Positions 1-7,220 of a DNA stretch of 64,000 bases are shown in pieces (positions within the stretch are counted from its first letter, which is position 1; each line of letters opens with the position of its first letter). The notes beneath the pieces were generated by a model. It was not told the DNA's origin, did not search any database, and worked only from the letters and a program-made list of their open reading frames with translations. Made by a program: the position numbers and the translations under genes. The DNA lies in NCBI RefSeq assembly GCF_026626745.1, contig NZ_JAPNJW010000002.1, positions 1,574,151 to 1,638,150 on the forward strand. Direction: 5' to 3'. This DNA is from Nannocystis sp. RBIL2 (GTDB lineage Bacteria > Myxococcota_A > Polyangia > Nannocystales > Nannocystaceae).

Positions 1-338
1 TGCAGGAAGTGGCACAGCACCTTGCGCAGGTACAGCTCCGACGTGTCCTTCGGGACATCTTCGGGAAACCGCCGGAACAGCGGCGTGTAGCGGACGTTGC
101 CGCCGACCTGGGCCGCCAGCGCGGTCGCCACGAAGCGCGCCTGCAGCGCGAGCGCGTCGGGGGCCAGGGTCGCCAGGCGCTGTCGCAGCCGCCGCGACAC
201 CACGTAGCCGAGCTGCGCCAGCTCGAGCTCGATCGCCTGCAGGTGCCGCTCGCTCGCGGCCGCCCGGCCCGGCGCCACGAACACCAGCCCCTGGCGGCGC
301 AGCAGCACCTCACGGGTGGCGGTGTACATGGCGTCCAT
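1..338 (-). CDS. Unrecognised protein, N-terminal part (cut by left edge)
   Basis: The open frame starts with ATG at 338 (a second in-frame ATG is at 329) and runs off the left edge, so about 112 N-terminal residues are visible. It begins MDAMYTATREVLLRR and is rich in Ala, Leu and Arg with a helical look. I recognise no family, signal peptide or membrane segment. The codon choice is strongly G/C at third positions, which supports real coding on this strand, whereas the plus-strand reading is Arg/Pro-rich. No clear ribosome binding site is visible before either ATG. A 14-bp-unit repeat lies inside the frame at about 42-69 and encodes the PEDVPKDT segment. Confidence 0.55.
   Translation of the reverse strand, partial: MDAMYTATREVLLRRQGLVFVAPGRAAASERHLQAIELELAQLGYVVSRRLRQRLATLAPDALALQARFVATALAAQVGGNVRYTPLFRRFPEDVPKDTSELYLRKVLCHFL
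42..69. repeat. 14-bp-unit repeat array, 2 units
   Basis: Units start at 42 and 56. The core reads TGTCC-TTCG-GGACA (44-57), a short perfect hairpin. It lies inside the partial gene at the left edge. Confidence 0.6.
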
Positions 339-505
339 GGCGGGCCGAGAAAAGGTGGAGGTAAGCGTCCGAGCTGTTTTTCTGAAAAGAGTGAGAAGGA
401 AGCCCGGACTGAGCCTCCGCGGCCAGCGTAGAGCGGCCGCGACGCCGGCGTCAAGCCGCGCGGCCGCTCGCACCGTCGCGCGATCTTTTGCTACGAACGA
501 CGGCG

Positions 506-1222
506 ATGCTACGGAAGCGCGCCCGAACGATCCTCGCCTGGAGCGGCGGCAAGGACTCCGCGTGGGCCGGCGTCGCGCTCGCCGGCGACCCTTCGGTCGA
601 GCTCGTCGGCCTGCTCACCACCACGCGCGAGGACGACGCGCGGGTCGTCATGCACCGCACCCCGCGCGCCGCCCTGCTGGCCCAGGCCGACGCCCTCCGC
701 ATGCCGCTGTGGGAGGTCGCCCTGCCCGACCCGTGCCCCAACGCGATCTACGAGGCCAAGATGTCCGCAGTGATCGCTCGCGCCCGCGCCGAGCAGGTCG
801 AGGCGATCGCCTTCGGCGACCTGTTCTTGGCCGACATCCGGGCTTACCGCGAGGACATGCTCCGAGGGACAGGTCTGCGCGCCGTCTTCCCGCTGTGGGG
901 CGAGGACACCGCCGCGCTCGCGCAGACCATGATCGCGGGCGGCCTGCGGGCCACCCTCGTCGCAGTCGACCTCGCGCGCCTGTCCGCCGCCTGGCTCGGC
1001 CGCAGCTTCGACCGCGAGCTGTTGGCCACCCTGCCGCCCGACGTCGATCCGTGCGGCGAGCGCGGCGAGTTCCACACCCTCGTCACCGACCTGCCCGGCT
1101 TCGCCCGCCCGCTCGCGCTCCACCTCGGCGCAGTGTTCGAGCGCGACGGCCACGCCTTCCTCGACGTCCAGCTCGACGCCGACCTACGCGCTGAATCCCC
1201 TGTCCTCGGGGACATGCTCTGA
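506..1222 (+). CDS. Dph6-type ATP pyrophosphatase (adenine nucleotide alpha-hydrolase fold)
   Basis: The product (238 aa from ATG 506) has a PP-loop SGGKDS at residues 13-18 and the family signature GERGEFHT near residue 185, both typical of diphthine-ammonia ligase (Dph6) relatives. The family adenylates a substrate carbonyl before amidation. Bacteria lack diphthamide, so the true substrate here is unknown. An in-frame TTG at 488 is a less likely start. Two 14-bp-unit arrays lie in the frame: one near residue 117 and one that supplies the last residues (SPVLGDML) and runs into the stop codon, so the C-terminus appears to be built by a repeat. No operon partner: the next gene is convergent. 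Confidence 0.85.
   Translation: MLRKRARTILAWSGGKDSAWAGVALAGDPSVELVGLLTTTREDDARVVMHRTPRAALLAQADALRMPLWEVALPDPCPNAIYEAKMSAVIARARAEQVEAIAFGDLFLADIRAYREDMLRGTGLRAVFPLWGEDTAALAQTMIAGGLRATLVAVDLARLSAAWLGRSFDRELLATLPPDVDPCGERGEFHTLVTDLPGFARPLALHLGAVFERDGHAFLDVQLDADLRAESPVLGDML
856..883. repeat. 14-bp-unit repeat array, 2 units
   Basis: Units start at 856 (CATGCTC) and 870 (CAGGTCT), inside the Dph6-like gene. Confidence 0.55.
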
Positions 1223-1310
1223 CTATCACCGACCGCGGCACCGCGCCGCCGGTCTCACGCACCTGTCCGCCGGGACACCCCACCACCGCCACGACCTGTC
1301 CCGCAGGATA
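1199..1310. repeat. Cluster of 14-bp-unit repeats
   Basis: Two arrays of two units (starts 1199/1213 and 1262/1276) plus a degenerate copy at 1295. Each forms TGTCC-N4-GGACA. The first overlaps the stop codon of the Dph6-like gene; the rest fill the gap to the convergent Coq4-like gene and could also act as weak hairpin terminators. Confidence 0.65.
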
Positions 1311-1331
1311 CGTCGCAGTCCCGCTCGGCGC

Positions 1332-2009
1332 TCACGCCATCGCCTTGGTCGGCGACTTGGCGAGGATCCAGTTGGCCAGCCAGCTCTCGTGCCCGGGCGC
1401 GATCGCTGCGACCGTCTCGGGGCGCACGCCGAGCCGTCGGCGCGCCTCTGCCAGCGGGACCGTCAGCAGGTCCTCGAGCCGCGCCTCGAGCATCGGCTCG
1501 GCCTCCTTCGCCATGCGCAGCCCGACGCGGACGTTGTGCCACACCCCGGGGACGTGCAGCGGCATCAGCAGCGAGTAGATCACGGCGCTCGACCACAGCA
1601 TCGCCCGTGACGAGCCGAAGCCCTGGCCGATCATGAACGCGAACACCCCGATCTCGCCGGCCGGCGTGGTCGGGAAGCCGGTCAGCACGTGGACCAGGTC
1701 GTGCGTGGTCGTGTAGCGCAGCGCCAGCGGGTTTTCGACCAGGCGCTGCTTCATGTCGTCGCTGATCACCAGCGGCTCGAGCTTGTTGCGGTCGAGCTGG
1801 TGGGCGAACGCGCGGCCGACGGTGCCCTCGGGCAGCGCCCGCAGCTCGGCCAGGTCGACCTCGAGGCAGGGCGTGGGCAGCGTGTGCAGGCGGTCGTTGC
1901 CGGTGTGCTCCGGCCCGGCCAAAACAGCGAACTTCAGCGCCGCGATGTCGCCGATCGATCGGCCCTCGCGCTGCATACGGCTGAGCTCGCGGATGTCGCT
2001 CCACTTCAT
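1332..2009 (-). CDS. Coq4-family protein
   Basis: The 225-aa product shows the Coq4 zinc motif HDxxH-x11-E: His103, Asp104, His107 and Glu119. Coq4 proteins act in ubiquinone biosynthesis (C1 decarboxylation/hydroxylation in eukaryotes and some bacteria); many bacterial homologues are uncharacterised. The start at 2009 is chosen because AGGAG sits 8 nt upstream (minus strand ...AGGAGAGACGAAG-ATG). An upstream in-frame ATG at 2078 gives only an unconserved basic extension. The gene is divergent from a TetR regulator, and an operator-like palindrome lies between them, so TetR control of this gene is likely. No signal peptide is seen. Confidence 0.85.
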   Translation of the reverse strand: MKWSDIRELSRMQREGRSIGDIAALKFAVLAGPEHTGNDRLHTLPTPCLEVDLAELRALPEGTVGRAFAHQLDRNKLEPLVISDDMKQRLVENPLALRYTTTHDLVHVLTGFPTTPAGEIGVFAFMIGQGFGSSRAMLWSSAVIYSLLMPLHVPGVWHNVRVGLRMAKEAEPMLEARLEDLLTVPLAEARRRLGVRPETVAAIAPGHESWLANWILAKSPTKAMA

Positions 2010-2099
2010 CTTCGTCTCTCCTGGGGCCCGCGCGGACGTCGGAGCGGGCGCGCTTTTTCGCGCCGACAGCGGCTCCAAACGTCTCTCCGGCGGGCTCCA

Positions 2100-2141
2100 G
2101 ACCAGTATTGACTAACTGACCGATTAAGTCAAACTGGTCAG
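2100..2141. promoter_or_regulatory. Operator-like inverted repeats between coq4-like gene and tetR
   Basis: GACCAGT-a-TTGACT (2100-2113) is mirrored by AGTCAA-ACTGGTC (2127-2139) across a 13-nt spacer; CTGACC (2116-2121) and GGTCAG (2136-2141) form a second interleaved pair. The block is AT-richer than its surroundings and abuts the TetR start codon, as expected for an autoregulated TetR operator that also covers the divergent gene. The assignment is inference from symmetry and position. Confidence 0.65.
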
Positions 2142-2143
2142 CA

Positions 2144-2818
2144 ATGAATTTCGAGAGCCTCGCCGAGATGCGCGCCGCCCTCGCGGACGCGGTGGGTGAC
2201 ATCGACCCCGAGAGCAGCAAGGGCAAGAAGCGGCTGAAGATCCTCGAGGCCGCGATCGGGTTGTTCGTCGCGCACGGCTACCGCAAGACCAGCATCGACG
2301 ACATCGCCCGCGCCGCCGGCATCGCCAAGGGCACGGTCTACCTCTACTTCGCGACCAAGCTCGACGTCCTCTACGTCGCCTGCGCCTACGAGAAGCTGCG
2401 GCTGTTCGCCGTGCTCGACGGCTTCGAGGCCCCCACCCTCGACGCGCGCGAGCGCCTGCGCCAGTGGGTGCGCGCGTCGATCCTCATGGTCGCCGCCTCG
2501 CCGCTGCTCACCCGCGCCTCCGCCGGCGACCCCGACATGTTGGCCGCCCTGATCGAGGCCATGCCCGAGCGCGTCGGCGAGGCCATGACCGAGGCCAACA
2601 GCTTCCTCGGTCACCTGCTCGACGCCGCCGTCGCCCCGGCACAGTGGACCGACGACGAGCGCCACGCCCGCGCCATCGTCCTGCAGGCGCTGACGCGCTT
2701 CGCCCCGCTGGTCCGCGACGACCCGCTGCGGCAGGGCCTGAGCATCGAGCAATTCGCCGAGACCCTCGCCGACGTGTTCGTCGACGGCATGCGCGTCCCC
2801 GATCGCGCGCGCACCTGA
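2144..2818 (+). CDS. TetR-family transcriptional regulator
   Basis: The 224-aa product has the canonical TetR N-terminal helix-turn-helix at about residues 30-75 (ILEAAIGLFVAHGYRKTSID, then IAKGTVYLYF), followed by a helical ligand-binding domain with no assignable ligand. The first ATG (2144) directly follows the palindromic operator and has no Shine-Dalgarno site, so either the transcript is leaderless or translation starts at ATG 2168 (MRAALADAV). Divergent orientation to the Coq4-like gene suggests that gene is its target. Confidence 0.9.
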   Translation: MNFESLAEMRAALADAVGDIDPESSKGKKRLKILEAAIGLFVAHGYRKTSIDDIARAAGIAKGTVYLYFATKLDVLYVACAYEKLRLFAVLDGFEAPTLDARERLRQWVRASILMVAASPLLTRASAGDPDMLAALIEAMPERVGEAMTEANSFLGHLLDAAVAPAQWTDDERHARAIVLQALTRFAPLVRDDPLRQGLSIEQFAETLADVFVDGMRVPDRART

Positions 2819-2867
2819 AGCGCGCGACGAGCCGGTGCCCGCCGCGACGGCGAGCATCGTGATTGCA

Positions 2868-2929
2868 TCTGTCCTTCGAGACAGCCCTGCTCGTCGCTCG
2901 AGCTGTCTCTCGGGACATCGCCCGCGGCG
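2868..2929. repeat. Two 14-bp-unit repeat arrays
   Basis: Pairs start at 2868/2882 and 2902/2916, giving CTGTC-N6-GACAG and TGTCT-CTCG-GGACA. They fill the 114-bp gap between the tetR and methyltransferase genes, which converge here. Confidence 0.6.
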
Positions 2930-2932
2930 CGC

Positions 2933-3577
2933 CTACGCGCGCACCGCCGCGACCTCGAGCAGCACCGGCTGGCCGCGGCGGCGGGCCAGCTTGGCGCTGG
3001 CTGACGGGTCCGCGTACCAGTCGGTCGCCGACACCAGCGTCCACGCCTCGCCCATCGCCGCCTGCAGCTCCTCGACCTCGTGCAGGTAGCTCGGCAGGTA
3101 CAGGTCCTCGCCCTCGTGGGCGAAGTGGGCGCGGCCGCCGTCGGCCCGCCAGCGCGGGTGGATCTCGAAGATGTGCAGCCAGCCGCCGGACCGCACCGCT
3201 CGCGCCGCCGTGGCCAGCAGCGGCGCCACATCCTCCGCGTGCTCGAGCACGAGGCTCAGCAGCGCCCCGTCGAATTCCGCCAGCTCCAGCGCCTCGGCGG
3301 CGTCGCTGCGGACGAAACGAGCCCGCGAGTCGGGCACGTTACGGGCCGCCTGCGCCAGCATCCCCGGCGACACGTCGACGCCGACGTACTCCGCGAACCC
3401 GCGCGCCAGCAAGAACGGCGCGTTGCGGCCTGTCCCGCACCCCAGCTCGAGCACGCGCCGCCCCTCCGGGTGCCAGCGCCGCATCGCCACTGCCGTCATC
3501 GCCACCAATGGGTTGTCGATGCGGTCGTACGTGGACGCCCACAGATCATAGCCTTGAACGACGTCGGTGGTCTTCAT
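2933..3577 (-). CDS. Class I SAM-dependent methyltransferase
   Basis: The 214-aa product has the SAM-binding motif I (VLELGCGTGRN, residues 42-52), an acidic motif after the second strand (GVDVSPGMLAQAA) and the later ALLSLVLEH strand, the layout of small type-11 methyltransferases. The start at 3577 has a good Shine-Dalgarno site (GGGAGGACAC-ATG). The substrate cannot be told from sequence. It is a single gene, convergent with tetR, and followed upstream by a repeat-rich gap. No signal peptide. Confidence 0.85.
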   Translation of the reverse strand: MKTTDVVQGYDLWASTYDRIDNPLVAMTAVAMRRWHPEGRRVLELGCGTGRNAPFLLARGFAEYVGVDVSPGMLAQAARNVPDSRARFVRSDAAEALELAEFDGALLSLVLEHAEDVAPLLATAARAVRSGGWLHIFEIHPRWRADGGRAHFAHEGEDLYLPSYLHEVEELQAAMGEAWTLVSATDWYADPSASAKLARRRGQPVLLEVAAVRA

Positions 3578-3875
3578 GTGTCCTCCCTCGGGGTTACCCG
3601 GTCGCGTCACGCGATTGGGGGCACTTTGCGTCCGCCAGACGTGCTCGCGGTATAGTCAATCCGCGCCACCCTCGCAACTCGCCGCAGCGAACGGTCGCCG
3701 GCCCGCCCGTGCGCCGCGTCACGCCGCGCCTCGCGCGAATCGCAGGCCCGCGAGGCATGTCTCTTCGGCCAGCTCACCGGATCCACCGCGACCTGTCCTC
3801 GCGGACACCCACGCCGCGCGACCCGCAACCTGTCCTCGCGGACATCCATCCAGCGAGCCGCGCGCAGCGTCGGCC
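3578..3875. other. Intergenic stretch without a gene
   Basis: About 300 bp upstream of the methyltransferase and downstream of the Thr-rich lipoprotein gene. Apart from two near-identical 14-bp-unit repeat arrays at 3792 and 3829, I see no coding signal. Confidence 0.5.
3792..3856. repeat. Two near-identical 14-bp-unit arrays
   Basis: Both copies read CCTGTCC-TCGC-GGACA (3792-3807 and 3829-3844). Unit starts are 3792/3806 and 3829/3843. They sit just after the stop of the lipoprotein gene. Confidence 0.65.
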
Positions 3876-5009
3876 TCACATCGGGATCGGCACCAGGTCG
3901 GCCGCGAAGCGGAAGATGAGGTACTGGTGGTCGGGGTTGCCGCCGCCGCCCGGCCACATGAACGGGCTCTGCGGCGGCTTCACGTTGACCGGATCCCAGT
4001 TGAACCACATCCACTTCGCCTCCTCCGGCATGTCCATCGGGCACACCAGCGGGAACTCGTTGCCGGCCATCGGCCCGCCGTTGTACGGCGTCGTGTTGGG
4101 CTCGCCGAACGCGACCGCGCCGTACTGCGTGCCGACATCGTCGACCCAGCCCACGCTGGTGGTGTTCGGGTCGAGCGCGCCCTGGTTGCACTTGACGATG
4201 TGGTCGTTGATGACCTGCAAGGACGGCCCGCCGCTGCCCGGCTGGTAGTCGACCCCGGTCGCGCACACCTCCCAGCCCTCGGTGCCGGTGAACACGTCCT
4301 CGCCGAAGTTGCCGCCGCCGTCCTTGCGGCGGAAGCGGGCCAGCACGCCCTGCGTCGTCGACGAGTCGGCCCAGGCGATGATGTAGAGGAAGCTGGCGTT
4401 GTCGGCCTCCTCGTACGGCACCACGTACTTCTCCGGCCCTTCGCCGCAGTTGAAGATCTGCCCCGCGGTGGTGTTCTCGATCCCGCCCCAGTACATCGAG
4501 ATGTTGTCGTCGGTGCCGTACGCGAACCCGTAGGCGTTGTCGGCGGTGATCACGATCTCGATGTCGCTGGCCGGCTCCGGCTCCCCGGTCGTCTCTGTCG
4601 TCTCGCCCGTCGTCGTCGTCGTCGTCTCGCCCGTCGTCGTCGTCGTCGTCGACGTCTCGTCCGTCGTGCTCGTCGTCGTCCCCGGCTCGCTGGTGCTGGT
4701 CGTCGTCGTGTCCGAGGTCGTCGTGTCGACGCCCTGCGTCGTCGTCGACGTCGCGTCGGTGGTCGTCAAACCGGTGCCCTCGGTGCCGACCGTGCTGGTC
4801 CCGCCGGTCGGATCGTCGGTCGACTGCGTGGTCGTCGTCGGGTTCACGTTGCCGGTCGTCGGCTCGGTCGCGGTGCCCGTCGTCGTCGACGTCTCGGTCG
4901 CCGACCCGCTGCTCGGGTCGCCGGAGTCCGGACACCCGGACGCCAGCAGCGACAACACGGCGATCGAGAGCGACGATTGAACTACTTTCAAGGAGCAGAT
5001 TCTCAACAT
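3876..5009 (-). CDS. Thr-rich lipoprotein of unknown function
   Basis: The 377-aa product starts with a lipoprotein signal peptide (MLRICSLKVV..., lipobox LLASGC), then about 120 residues made almost only of Thr, Ser, Glu, Gly and Asp (TTTGETT-like repeats), then a globular C-terminal domain of about 230 residues with several Trp and Cys residues. The layout is that of myxobacterial surface lipoproteins with a spacer and a displayed domain. I do not recognise the C-terminal domain. The start at 5009 is chosen because it gives a well-formed signal peptide; an in-frame ATG at 5036 would add nine residues. The linker DNA is a run of GTCGTC-type triplets, prone to slippage. Confidence 0.8.
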   Translation of the reverse strand: MLRICSLKVVQSSLSIAVLSLLASGCPDSGDPSSGSATETSTTTGTATEPTTGNVNPTTTTQSTDDPTGGTSTVGTEGTGLTTTDATSTTTQGVDTTTSDTTTTSTSEPGTTTSTTDETSTTTTTTGETTTTTTGETTETTGEPEPASDIEIVITADNAYGFAYGTDDNISMYWGGIENTTAGQIFNCGEGPEKYVVPYEEADNASFLYIIAWADSSTTQGVLARFRRKDGGGNFGEDVFTGTEGWEVCATGVDYQPGSGGPSLQVINDHIVKCNQGALDPNTTSVGWVDDVGTQYGAVAFGEPNTTPYNGGPMAGNEFPLVCPMDMPEEAKWMWFNWDPVNVKPPQSPFMWPGGGGNPDHQYLIFRFAADLVPIPM

Positions 5010-5365
5010 GCCGCCACGATACCCGAAAGGGCGCACGTCGGCGCCCGATCCTCGTCGCTCGCGCCCGCGTCACGCGGTCACGATCGCGCCGGCCGGCGCG
5101 AACACCTCCGATTCGCCCCGATTCGGGCGTCCCCCTGGTCCGTGGTCCGCCTGGCGGCGGACGCCTCGCGGGGACATCCACGGGTCTGCCGACGCGAAGA
5201 CGACGACCGGTCGCCAGGCCGCGAAAGCGCGAAGGACCGATTCGCAGTAGTGCGAATCGATCCTCGCGCGTCGCTTCTCCGTCACCGCCGCGGGTCACGC
5301 CGCGCGGCCGCAGCTCTCGCTACGGTCGCAGCGCGCGCGACCGCGGCCGCGCGCGCCGTCGCGGG
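5010..5365. other. Intergenic stretch, one hairpin, no gene seen
   Basis: About 356 bp between two minus-strand lipoprotein genes. It holds the hairpin at 5238-5259 and a single isolated GGGGACATCC motif near 5165; no coding signal is visible. Confidence 0.45.
5238..5259 (-). terminator. Candidate hairpin terminator
   Basis: CGATTCGCA-gtag-TGCGAATCG forms a 9-bp perfect stem downstream of the transglutaminase-like gene. There is no T-run, so factor-independent termination is uncertain. Confidence 0.35.
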
Positions 5366-6625
5366 TCAAATCCCGCCGCCGGCCGCTTGCATGAGCTGCT
5401 CCACCTCGGCGTAGCGGACCACGCCGGCCACGGTGGTGTCCTTCTTCGTCATCGGCCGCCACACGAAGTCGGGGTGGCGGCGCTTCGACTTGCCGACCCA
5501 CTCGCCGCCGATGACGCGGCCGACGCCGTCGAGCTCGATGATGTAGTCGTAGACCTCGGTGAACGTGAAGGTCGCCAGGTTGTCGACCAACTGCTGATTG
5601 AAGCCCGGGCCCGCCTCGTTGATCCAGTACACCTCGGTGCGGACGCGCCGCAGCTCGACCGCGTTCGGGTTGAAGCGGTACTTCGAGCCGCCGCTGCTGA
5701 TCATGTCGTTCGCGGTCGCGCCCGAGACCTGCTCGTTGCGCGTCACCTTGTAGCCGACCACCGGGTGGTTCCAGACCTCGCGGTCGTAGGTGCGGTCGAA
5801 CACGAACGACTCGCCGCGGAGCCCGAGCATGTTGGTCAGCGCCACGTGGAAGCTGCCGGCGTTGGTGTCCTGGCACGCCTGGCTCTTGATGCTGCCCGTC
5901 GTGTTGCAGCGCAGCGACATGAAGCGGACCGACAGGCCCTCGGTGTACGCCAGGCTGATGAGCGCCTTGAGGTCGGAGATCTCGAAGCGCACCCCGTTGT
6001 AGGTGATGCCTTCCTTCGGCTCGCGCTCCATGATGGCCGCCGGCGCCCACGCGTGGCAGATGCCCATCCACGTCTCGATGCAGCGGCCGCGCGACTCGCC
6101 GCGCCGGCGGCCGCACACGCGGCCCCCCACGTTCGAGCAGTCGGAGTCGTACCTGCACGACTTCGTGCCGCCGATGCTGCCGATGCCGAAGCGGCTGGAG
6201 ATGACCGCCCCGACCCCCTTGCGGCCGAACGCGGCCCCGTACTTCTCGGCCGGCGAGCGGATCTTCGAGCCCGCCCAGCGGTAGTTGATGGAGTCGTTGT
6301 AGGTCGGCCAGTAGTAGCCGGGCCATGGCACGCGCGTCGCCCAGCCCGACGCCGGCAGATCGTCGAGCTCGAAGTTGAAGTCCTTGCCGAGGAGGCGGGG
6401 ATCGTCCGCCTGGGTCCACCCCTCGCGGTAGAGCAACGCCTCTTCCTGCTCCTCGGTGAGCGCCGGCCCGCCTTCCTCGTCGGCGACGAGTTCGTCGGCC
6501 TCTTCGACCGGCTCGTCACAGGCGGACAGCCCCGAGCAGAGCATGCCCAGCGCCAGCGCGGCGCGGAAGGTGAGACGGCCCGCGAGACGGCTCGCGGAGG
6601 ATGAGGATGGAATCGTGAATGACAT
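5366..6625 (-). CDS. Transglutaminase-elicitor-like lipoprotein
   Basis: The 419-aa product has a lipoprotein-type signal with Cys36 (GLSAC) followed by an acidic stretch. The body carries WPGYYWPTYNDSINYRWAG, then WMGICHAWAPA with candidate catalytic Cys190, then SFHVALTN with His260 and a following WNHPVVG, a pattern I associate with the transglutaminase elicitor family known from oomycete cell-wall glycoprotein GP42. Those enzymes cross-link Gln and Lys side chains. A predator could use such an enzyme on envelope or prey proteins, which is inference. The family call rests on motifs only. An internal Cys-rich insert (CRYDSDCSNVGGRVCGRR) is present. No operon partner is visible. Confidence 0.6.
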   Translation of the reverse strand: MSFTIPSSSSASRLAGRLTFRAALALGMLCSGLSACDEPVEEADELVADEEGGPALTEEQEEALLYREGWTQADDPRLLGKDFNFELDDLPASGWATRVPWPGYYWPTYNDSINYRWAGSKIRSPAEKYGAAFGRKGVGAVISSRFGIGSIGGTKSCRYDSDCSNVGGRVCGRRRGESRGRCIETWMGICHAWAPAAIMEREPKEGITYNGVRFEISDLKALISLAYTEGLSVRFMSLRCNTTGSIKSQACQDTNAGSFHVALTNMLGLRGESFVFDRTYDREVWNHPVVGYKVTRNEQVSGATANDMISSGGSKYRFNPNAVELRRVRTEVYWINEAGPGFNQQLVDNLATFTFTEVYDYIIELDGVGRVIGGEWVGKSKRRHPDFVWRPMTKKDTTVAGVVRYAEVEQLMQAAGGGI

Positions 6626-7220
6626 GAGACACCTCGAAAATGGTCTGACCGATTCGCACGTTCTCCGTCGTCGTCAGCGGCAGGATCGCCGCTGGGTCCT
6701 CGGGAGCGACATCGAGGCGGAGCGGTCGTCACGCAGCGTCGAACGACAGCCTCGCATGATTCTCCTCTCGTCTCGTGGCGAGAGCCCGCCGGAGCGGTCC
6801 CCTGCGTGAGCGCGATTCACTGGATCGACGCATCGATCCGGACAATGACGGCAGTGCGACGGCGTCTGCGTCGGCTCGCCGAGACGACAGGCGAGGACGG
6901 CGGACATGGTTCGCACGGAGGAGGCCGGCGGGAGTTCCATCCAGTCGAGGTCAGCGTGACGGTCGCCGGTGAGGTTCGACGAATCGCGGGGTCAAGGTCC
7001 CCGCGGGGGTCGTCGCCGAGTCGTGAGAGCGCGCTCGATCTGCCGCTCGAGCGCTGCGCCGGGGCGCGTGGACTCGGGTGAATGGGTCCGAGGTCCAGCG
7101 GCGAGGCGAGGTCCTCGCCGCTCGCAGCGGAGCGCTCGAGGGACCTCGAGCGCTCCGCTTCAGGCGGGGCCGGCGGGCGCGATCGTCAGGCGATCGTCCT
7201 GCCGGTCCGCCGTGGTCGGC
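6626..7220. other. Intergenic stretch of about 600 bp
   Basis: Lies between two minus-strand genes. Apart from the strong hairpin at 7126-7159 I see no gene or RNA that I can support; short open frames here have no coding-like codon use. It must contain the promoter of the transglutaminase-like gene near 6630-6800. Confidence 0.4.
7126..7159 (-). terminator. Perfect 15-bp hairpin downstream of the repeat-protein gene
   Basis: AGCGGAGCGCTCGAG (7126-7140) pairs perfectly with 7145-7159 around a 4-nt loop. It lies about 60 bp beyond the stop of the minus-strand gene. A smaller stem (GGCGAGG/CCTCGCC, near 7105-7119) follows. No U-tract, so the terminator call is by position and stability. Confidence 0.55.
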
